In this document: in pieces, positions 58,352 to 64,000 of the stretch
Layout: every line of letters starts with the position of its first letter
Numbering within the stretch: position 1 is the stretch's first letter
From: G965216255 sp965216255
GTDB taxonomy: Bacteria; Bacteroidota; Rhodothermia; Rhodothermales; Bin80
Reading direction: 5' to 3'
DNA length: 64,000 bases
Assembly (NCBI GenBank): GCA_965216255.1
Contig: OZ244148.1
Span: 496,001-560,000, forward strand
Notes under the pieces: model-generated
Told to the model about the DNA's origin: nothing
The model's input: the letters and a program-made list of their open reading frames with translations, nothing else
Database searches by the model: none
Position numbers and translations under genes: made by a program

Positions 58352-58915
58352 TTAGTCGCGCACGGCCTCTACTGCATAATAGCGGGGTGTGAAATGGCGC
58401 AGCAGCGGCCGAAATCCCAGTGGCCATGACGCGCTGGTCCACTTTTCAATTCGAACGATACGCCAGCAGGCCTTCTCGAGCAGCCAATCAAACTGCCAGT
58501 CCTCGAACTCGTGAAAGTGCCGGTCCCAAGGATCATCTGGATTGCAGTAAGCGGTAGCGAACCAGAGGCGGAGGGGCACGGTGGCAAAGAGGCGCGGCGC
58601 CTCGATCATACGCAGTACGTGCAGTGGCGCCACGAGATGCTCGAGGATTTCGAAGGCTGTCACGGCCTCCGCCGGGCGATCCTGAACCACATCGGGGTGC
58701 TCGTCGAGATCGCCCTCGGTGTTTGCCACTTCATATCCCTTGTCCTGCATGATGCGCGAAAGAGGGTTAGGCGCGCCTAGGTCCAGGACTCGGGCAGGTG
58801 GAAGCAGCGTTTGCCGCATGAATCGCAGCGTGCGGATGTAACGGCGATTCAGCGCGGCGTTGGTCACCAGACGCTCGCGACCAGTTGATTCGCTCTGCGA
58901 AGGGTTAGATGGCAT
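58352..58915 (-). CDS. SAM-dependent methyltransferase (class I-like)
   Basis: About 187 residues from ATG 58915. SAM motif region LPPARVLDLGAPNPLSRIM, then acidic loop GYEVANTEGDLDEH, then AVTAFEILEHLVAPLHVLR (motif IV/post-I style) and FATVPLRLWFATAYCNP. Typical of small methyltransferase_11-type enzymes. The target is unknown. An ATG at 58942 is possible. It stands alone, between the AAA_21 locus and IS debris. Confidence 0.75.
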   Translation of the reverse strand: MPSNPSQSESTGRERLVTNAALNRRYIRTLRFMRQTLLPPARVLDLGAPNPLSRIMQDKGYEVANTEGDLDEHPDVVQDRPAEAVTAFEILEHLVAPLHVLRMIEAPRLFATVPLRLWFATAYCNPDDPWDRHFHEFEDWQFDWLLEKACWRIVRIEKWTSASWPLGFRPLLRHFTPRYYAVEAVRD

Positions 58916-58942
58916 GGGTAGACTCGCTCCTGAATTCAGCAA

Positions 58943-59776
58943 TATAGGGCACCCGCGCTCGATTGTACTTGTAGTTCGCGGAGTCAGACTAGGGCCAAGA
59001 ACTCATTTCCGAACAAAAACAGTGCTGATCGGCGAGACTTTGGGGAATTATTGTATCTACCCACAACCAGGTTTCGAGACACTTATTGAGAGTTTGTCTC
59101 TGGGAGAGAGGCCGGGGAGTTATGAGGTCCGTGTGCAGGTAAGTCAGCCAACAGCGTAGGGGAACCTGTGGTATATGCCTGCCCTCCCGCCTGGGGCTTT
59201 AGTAATGCCGGAGAGTGTTCAAGGCCCCTGTACATCGCAGTTACGGCTGCGTGCAGGTGAGCCTGTGTTACGATAAACGCAGCTGAGTTCGCCATGAGAT
59301 CGACTATATGTTTGAACCTCCGGTTCCCCACGTGCGCTCCGGGATAGGGGTCGGAGGCTGTTTACGCGCTTTGGGGGATGAGACGCAAACCGGCCGGGTG
59401 TGCCGCATGTACCTGTTCACATCTGGCAACGTACGCACAGATCGGTGCGCGTACCTGATTCTGCGTGCCGCAACGGATTCGGTGATACTACGCACTATAT
59501 GAACAAAGACCCAGTAGGCATCTTTTCCGCCGCGCGGCGTCGTTCCACTGCCGATCTTGGTGCAAACCGAACCGGGATTGATCGCGACCCAGTCGTCTAG
59601 ACAATCGCCAATCAGAGGGAATCTAGCGGGTTGCCCAAAGCATGTTGGGCGCGCCGATCCGCCAGTACCATGCTCGGAGAGTGCGCCGAACCTCTTGACT
59701 TCTTGCCCTAGGTTACGATTATCTGGGCGCGGGCAGCAATTGTGCAACGACGGAACCGGGAGCAAGACTTGCCTTG
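58943..59776. other. IS-flanking debris with a possible HsdS scrap
   Basis: About 0.8 kb without an intact gene. On the minus strand near 59500-59600 the frame reads SVCTKIGSGTTPRGGKDAY, like the start of a type I specificity domain, but nothing else of the gene remains. At 59748 a 15-base stretch (GACGGAACCGGGAGC) equals the 3' end of fxsA, just before the IS1634 end, as at 23.2 kb. Confidence 0.35.
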
Positions 59777-59778
59777 CC

Positions 59779-60410
59779 GGAACTTTGTCATTTCCGACCT
59801 CAGATTGGGGCTGAGTACTACCGATTCCAGCGTATTTGGCACCAATCTGCACGAATCGACGAGATTAGACATGGTGTGCATACATGTGGTTTGTGTAATA
59901 CGGCTCACGATGCCCAATGTAGTGCTTGTTCGTGGTGTTCATCGTGTCTTCACATTACTCGCAACGCCTTGCTTTAACATGACTCATCACCTGTATACAG
60001 CTCGATGTACATCCGAAAACGGAGTCATAAGCTCAAAAACGGCAAGCGGCAACTCGGATACGGCCTGCTCGAAAACCGGCGAGTCATGGGCATGCCCAAG
60101 CAGAAGAGGATCCTTAACCTCGGACAAGACTTCGATATTCCAGAGGCCGACTGGCCTGTGCCGACCAATCGGGTGGCAGCTACGCTGCGTGGGCAGCAAA
60201 TGCTGCCGCTGGAAGATGAAAAGCTGGTGCGCACCGCAGCCGAGATCGTCCGCCGCCTGCGCGAGAAGGGTTACGATGTGGACGCCGGGCGCGACGACCG
60301 TGACGCCATCATTACCGATGCAGTGCATCATACGGACTCGCGCACGGTCGGGGGCGAGCGCGTATGTCTGCAAGCCTTGAAGCAACTCGGCTTTGCGGCG
60401 CTGTTGCGCA
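59779..60410 (+). pseudogene. IS1634-family element, left end and transposase N-terminus (fragment 2)
   Basis: Same left end as at 23.2 kb, then ATG 60005 with MYIRKRSHKLKNGKRQLGYG, NLGQDFDIPEADWPVPTN and ERVCLQALKQLGFAALLRS. The frame is intact here until IS66 copy 2 cuts in at 60411. About 135 residues of a protein near 550 remain. The rest of the element is not on the other side of the IS66 copy. Confidence 0.8.
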
Positions 60411-60496
60411 GTAAGCGTGCGGTGAAACCCATCTGGATAAGGTGACGATTTCTCGGGAGATTACTCATAGACCCGAGGACTCAAAGCCTGGATGGC

Positions 60497-60789
60497 ATGA
60501 GACAGCCCAGACGTACGGCGGAAGAGATGTTTCCGCTGGTGGAACAGTATGAAGAAAGCAGCCAGACCGCTGCAGCGTTCCGTGCCGAGCGCGGCATCTC
60601 GTATGGGCAGCTGTTTTACTGGCGTCGGAAGTATCGCCTGGAGGCTGCGGCAGCGGCGCCTTTGTGGAGATTGGCAGACCCGTGGCAGGTGAAGAGGCGC
60701 AAGTGGAGATCATGTACCCGGGCGGGATACGCGTGCGCCTCTTGGCGCCGGTATCTGCCTCGTACCTGGCGCAGCTGGTGCAGTCATGA
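60497..60789 (+). pseudogene. tnpA: IS66 TnpA (copy 2), same frameshift as copy 1
   Basis: As in copy 1, an HTH N-terminus followed by a shift in the alanine-rich run near 60655-60670. The tail frame ends in TGA overlapping tnpB. The shared shift dates from before the copies separated or is functional. Confidence 0.75.
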
Positions 60790-61133
60790 TCGGACTGGGG
60801 CCTTCGCACCGGTATTTCTTTTACCGGCCGCCGGCCGACATGCGCAAGAGCTTTGACGGCCTGTGCGCCTTGGTGAAAAGCGGCATGAAGCGGGATCCCA
60901 TGTCGGGGGACGTCTTTGTGTTCGTCAACAGGAGGCAGAGCCATCTGAAGGCGCTTTCGTGGGACCGAAACGGCTTTGCCTTGTTTTACAAAAGGCTTGA
61001 AGCGGGTACGTTTGAGCTGCCGAAAGAGGATATGCCGACGTGGACGCAGATGGTGATGTTACTGGAGGGAGTGTCGCTGAAGTCCGTAAAATACCGGCGC
61101 CGGTATGCGGTTAAGAGCCGGAAATCGGGATAG
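60786..61133 (+). CDS. tnpB: IS66 family accessory protein TnpB (copy 2)
   Basis: 115 residues. Nearly the same as copy 1 but a base change removes the copy 1 stop (AGCTGA to AGCCGG), adding four residues. Motifs PPADMRKSFDGLCALV and WDRNGFALFYKRLE are present. It ends 32 bp before the intron. Confidence 0.9.
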   Translation: MIGLGPSHRYFFYRPPADMRKSFDGLCALVKSGMKRDPMSGDVFVFVNRRQSHLKALSWDRNGFALFYKRLEAGTFELPKEDMPTWTQMVMLLEGVSLKSVKYRRRYAVKSRKSG

Positions 61134-61165
61134 ATAGTATGTGGAAACGGGCAACAATGCATGTG

Positions 61166-61835
61166 GTGCGCCAGGCTAACTGGCCAAGTACAGGGGGTGG
61201 AAGTCCTCTATGATGAAGGAAGTAACCGATCCATATCATTCCCCGAGCCGTGCGGTCATCCTCGTGAGGGGATGGGCGAAGCGTCGGCAGGGGCGCATGT
61301 GGGCAGGGCTATTGAGCACCGAAAACGTTGTCATTCAGAGTGCCGAGACTCTCACATTGGTCGAAGGCAACACTGCTCGCACCGCTTTGGTGAGGTGTGG
61401 GAGGGCTCTGCGGCGTCGAAGAACCCACGCACGCATGTACGTACGAGGCCGGGACCTGGGAGGCCTCCTCGCTGCCCAGCGCTTAGGGCGGGGCCGCCAA
61501 AGCCAAGGCAGTTGCCGAGCGGAGGATGAACGGCGAGGAGGAATCAGATGCGATGATAGTAGCGATGAAGCCGGCGAACAAAGCGCGGAGGACCGCGCGG
61601 CGGAGTTGGTGGAGCGAAGCGTCGCACCCGAGGGGAAATCGGACTACCCAACACACACCGGACGCAGAGCCGGACTTCGTGTGCCACACGGGATGGACCG
61701 ATTACGGCTGGGAGTTGGCTTGCTGACTTCCTAACGTCATGCGCGAGGGCGCGACCTGAGGGAGGAGCCGGATGCCTTAACGGGCACGTCCGGATCTGTG
61801 CGGGGGCCCCGGGGAAACCCGGGGCCTACCGCGAT
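61166..61835 (+). ncRNA. ORF-less group II intron between tnpB and tnpC
   Basis: Exact limits come from comparison with empty copy 1: CATGTG^CAGRCGTTG. It starts GTGCGCCAGGC and ends CCTACCGCGAT. Domain V is at about 61764-61797 (GAGCCGGATGCC...GGGCACGTCCGG) and domain VI at about 61799-61833. A vestige of the reverse-transcriptase leader (MNGEEESDAMIVAMKPANKA, near 61526) is followed by nothing catalytic. It is the same intron type as intron 1 in the IS3 element. Confidence 0.8.
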
Positions 61836-61854
61836 CAGACGTTGTTGAATAATC

Positions 61855-63429
61855 ATGCAGCCCGAAGCACATTCCTCCCTCTCTTCTGCGGATGTTGAGA
61901 CCTTCCGTGCGCAGCTTGCCGCGGTGCTTCAGCAGAACGCCAGCCTGTCCGAGGAGAACAATCAGCTGAGCGAAGAGATAAGCCGGCTGCAGGCGAAATT
62001 GGAGAGCAAGGACAAACAGTTGGCTGAAGCCCTCCGCCTGCTCTTTGGCTCCAGGAGCGAAAGGTATGTACTGGGGCCGGAGGCGCAGCAGGGCCTCTTG
62101 TTTGACGACATGGAGGTCGAGGTGCCCCTGCCGCCCGAGCCCGAGACGGATCAGCCGAAGCGGAAGCGGCGCAAGGCCAAGCGGCATCCGGACTTCGAGG
62201 ATTTGCCGGATCACCTGCCCCGCGAGACGATCGTAATCCAGCCTGAAGAGGACACGACAGGTCTCATTTGCATCGGCATGGAGAAGACGCAGTACCTGGA
62301 GAGCGTGCCCAGCATGATAAAGGTGGTCGAGATTCATCGCCCCAAGTACGTGGACCCGACCGATGAGGACAGCGGCGTCATCATCGCCGAGTTGCCTCCG
62401 CAGCTGGTGGACAAGGGCATGGCCGGACCGGGATTGTTGGCCGATGTGGTGGTTAACAAGTACTGTGACCACTTGCCCCTGTACCGGCAGCAGCAGCGTT
62501 TCCGGCGGGAAGGCATTGAAATTGCCAAGTCCACGCTGGGAGGCTGGATAGCGCAGTCGGCATGGCACCTTGGGCCGCTGTATGATGCACTCAAGCAGGA
62601 GGCGCTCTTAAGCGGGTATCTGCAGGCGGATGAGACACGTATCCAGGTCCAGGATCGAAAGAAGAAGGGCAAGACCCATCGGGGTTTTTACTGGGCGTAC
62701 CACACTCCGGAGCAGAAGCTGTTTGTGATGGAGTATCGCAAGAGCCGTGCCCGTGCAGGTCCGGTGGCGTTCTTGGGTGGGTATGCGGGAGCGTTGCAGA
62801 CGGACGGGTATGGGGCCTACAACGTCTTCGATGCGCATCCGTCTATGACGGTCTACGGATGCATGGCGCATGCGAGACGCAAGTTCTACGACTGTCGTAG
62901 CTACGAACCGGAGAAGGCCGAGCACGTGTTGACAAAGATCAGGCGACTCTACGCCATAGAGCGCAGGCTACAAGAGGAGGGTGCCAGTGCGGATCGTCGG
63001 CGCGAGGTACGTCAGGAAGAGGCCCGGCCTGTACTGGAAGCGCTGAAGCCCTGGCTGGAGGCGAACGGGGGGTTGCCCAAGAGTCCTTGGGGCCAGGCGA
63101 CCAACTATACGCTCGGCCTTTGGAAAAGGCTGGCCCGATACCTGGATGAGGGGCGCGTGGAGCTGGACAATAACCTCATTGAAAATGCCCTGCGGCCGTT
63201 GGCTATCGGCCGCAAGAATTACCTGTTCGCGGGATCACATGATGCGGCCCAGCGGGCAGCCGTGGTCTATTCGCTACTTGGCACGTGCAAGCTACACGGT
63301 GTTAATCCCCAGGAGTGGCTCACGGACGTGTTCGAGCGCATCCCGACGCATCCGGCCAGGCGCGTAGTTGACCTCTTGCCTCATCATTGGCAGAAGGCAC
63401 GACAAGCTGACAAAAACAAGGCGGCATAG
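61855..63429 (+). CDS. tnpC: IS66 transposase TnpC (copy 2), intact
   Basis: 524 residues without interruption: N-terminal coiled coil, FGSRSERYVLGPEAQQ, Pro/Lys-rich linker, zinc-binding-like region, DDE core YLQADETRIQVQ and LQTDGYGAYNVFDAH, ELDNNLIENALRPLAIGRKN, and the C-terminal IS66 domain ending PHHWQKARQADKNKAA. It is the only complete IS66 transposase here and could act on both copies and on the 11.1-kb unit. Its start is 20 bp after the intron. Confidence 0.93.
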   Translation: MQPEAHSSLSSADVETFRAQLAAVLQQNASLSEENNQLSEEISRLQAKLESKDKQLAEALRLLFGSRSERYVLGPEAQQGLLFDDMEVEVPLPPEPETDQPKRKRRKAKRHPDFEDLPDHLPRETIVIQPEEDTTGLICIGMEKTQYLESVPSMIKVVEIHRPKYVDPTDEDSGVIIAELPPQLVDKGMAGPGLLADVVVNKYCDHLPLYRQQQRFRREGIEIAKSTLGGWIAQSAWHLGPLYDALKQEALLSGYLQADETRIQVQDRKKKGKTHRGFYWAYHTPEQKLFVMEYRKSRARAGPVAFLGGYAGALQTDGYGAYNVFDAHPSMTVYGCMAHARRKFYDCRSYEPEKAEHVLTKIRRLYAIERRLQEEGASADRRREVRQEEARPVLEALKPWLEANGGLPKSPWGQATNYTLGLWKRLARYLDEGRVELDNNLIENALRPLAIGRKNYLFAGSHDAAQRAAVVYSLLGTCKLHGVNPQEWLTDVFERIPTHPARRVVDLLPHHWQKARQADKNKAA

Positions 63430-63548
63430 CTGCCAAGCGCCGAGTGTGCCGGATCCGGCAAGCCCACCTGCTCTCCGCCTTCCAGCCGTCCTGTACCCAT
63501 CGGCACACCTGTAGCTGCCGCTGACCTGTACTTCACCGGACGCTTACA

Positions 63549-63740
63549 CAACAGATGCGGAAACGGCTCCCCCTGGATCGTCACGCCCAGCTCGTTCATG
63601 CACGTGAAGTCCGATTGGGCCCGGTCTCCCGGTTCGTACTCATGGGCAAAGAATACCTCCTTCGCCGGGCCTTCCGTGGCCCTCCACGAAGTCCCTTCCG
63701 GTTGGGGTGGAAACGCGCAGGATTTCGCGCCGCCCGTAGC
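63549..63740 (-). pseudogene. IS21-family IstA transposase fragment
   Basis: WRATEGPAKEVFFAHEYEPG then RAQSDFTCMNELGVTIQGEP and PHLLC are IstA blocks before the catalytic core, with the first Asp in QSDFT. It is cut at its 3' side by IS66 copy 2 and degenerate upstream. Confidence 0.75.
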
Positions 63741-63819
63741 CGGCAACTTTTAGCCCGAAAGTTACGTTTGCCAATTGTTTTCCCCTTATACCTGTTTCTC
63801 GAATCCTAAAAATACCCGA

Positions 63820-64000
63820 ATGTCATTATTAGAGACACAGTTGCATGAAGCGCGGCACAGGGTGGTTACTGATGGCTACGAGATGTCGATTGGAGAGTTA
63901 GCCAGTCTTTACAAGAGCCACGAACTCGTCATCGATCCTGAGTTTCAAAGGCTCTATCGATGGGACCCCCGACGAAAGACCAATTTCATAGAATCACTTC
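63820..64000 (+). CDS. DUF262 (GmrSD-type) protein, N-terminus, runs off the window
   Basis: The frame from ATG 63820 is open to the window end (60 codons): MSIGELASLYKSHELVIDPE then FQRLYRWDPRRKTNFIESL, the DUF262 start with the conserved FQR.yrWd segment. DUF262 is the nucleotide-dependent part of GmrSD-like restriction enzymes against modified DNA and of other defence proteins. Only the beginning is visible. Confidence 0.75.
   Translation, partial: MSLLETQLHEARHRVVTDGYEMSIGELASLYKSHELVIDPEFQRLYRWDPRRKTNFIESL

Larger units (their letters stand above)
60411..63547 (+). mobile_element. IS66-family insertion sequence, copy 2, carrying a group II intron
   Basis: 3,137 bp; termini GTAAGCGTGCGG and CCGGACGCTTAC. 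Without the 670-bp intron it matches copy 1 closely. The flanks are an IS1634 fragment (left) and an IS21 fragment (right), and the adjoining octamers (GTTGCGCA, ACAACAGA) differ, so the original insertion site has been rearranged. Confidence 0.92.

Noticed and set aside
59304..59852. Minus-strand frame of 182 codons
   Set aside because: Mostly low-quality sequence; only a short HsdS-like stretch is recognisable, so it was noted as a scrap, not a gene.
60005..60445. A 146-codon protein ending in VKPIWIR
   Set aside because: Its last residues are read from the IS66 left terminus; it is a truncated IS1634 transposase.

Overview
The window reads as a piece of a GC-rich bacterial chromosome, probably from the Bacteroidota/Rhodothermota side. 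The inference rests on the core gene set and lipoprotein style (three SurA/PpiC-type foldases followed by MoxR and FxsA, a ParE-ParC pair, TerB-like and TIGR04282 proteins) and is moderate only. Two kinds of DNA alternate: tightly packed intact housekeeping genes, and accessory stretches full of insertion sequences, group II introns, and whole or broken defence genes.

Layout. 1-15.1 kb is accessory: the C-terminus of a nuclease-like protein, then a KAP-family NTPase gene split by an 11.1-kb unit (2832-13941). That unit begins with a complete IS66-family element, ends in a diverged IS66-type terminus, and is flanked by an 8-bp target duplication. It carries small exported proteins, an M15-type peptidase, a relaxase module (MobA/MobC), a Sel1-repeat protein and a broken HTH gene. 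Removing the unit and one copy of the duplication restores a 475-codon KAP reading frame. 15.3-23.2 kb is core: ACT protein, gltX, three parvulin-type foldases, moxR, fxsA. 23.2-38.7 kb is a second accessory island lying between two 1,403-bp direct repeats (moxR-fxsA plus the tail of the next gene). It holds a decayed type I restriction-modification locus with an embedded HEPN-nucleotidyltransferase pair, DUF3883 and DUF1016 remnants, an IS3-family element and an intact OLD-like ATPase/TOPRIM gene. The IS3 transposase gene contains three group II introns nested in each other; one of these contains an IS110/IS1111-type element. 38.7-56 kb is core: a second fxsA, a TerB-like protein, a DMT permease, then a long minus-strand run (parE, parC, AlbA-like, gpsA, plsY, purM, a phytoene-synthase-like gene, thrC, thrB, a TIGR04282 protein, a cysteine desulfurase) and, divergently, murA. 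56-64 kb is accessory again: an AAA ATPase with a frameshifted DUF4276 partner, a methyltransferase, IS1634 and IS21 fragments, a second IS66 copy with a 670-bp ORF-less group II intron between tnpB and tnpC, and the start of a DUF262 (GmrSD-type) gene.

How it fits together. The core blocks cover tRNA charging, envelope protein folding, topoisomerase IV, phospholipid and purine synthesis, threonine synthesis, sulfur transfer and peptidoglycan precursor synthesis. The accessory blocks look like sites of repeated insertion and decay. Several events can be reconstructed base by base: empty and filled sites for the 11-kb unit, for each intron insertion, and for the island with its flanking repeats. 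None of the introns keeps a reverse transcriptase, so any mobility would need an enzyme encoded elsewhere. The strongest candidates for something not yet described are the IS66-bounded unit with its mobilisation genes and exported cargo, and the triple-nested intron in IS3.
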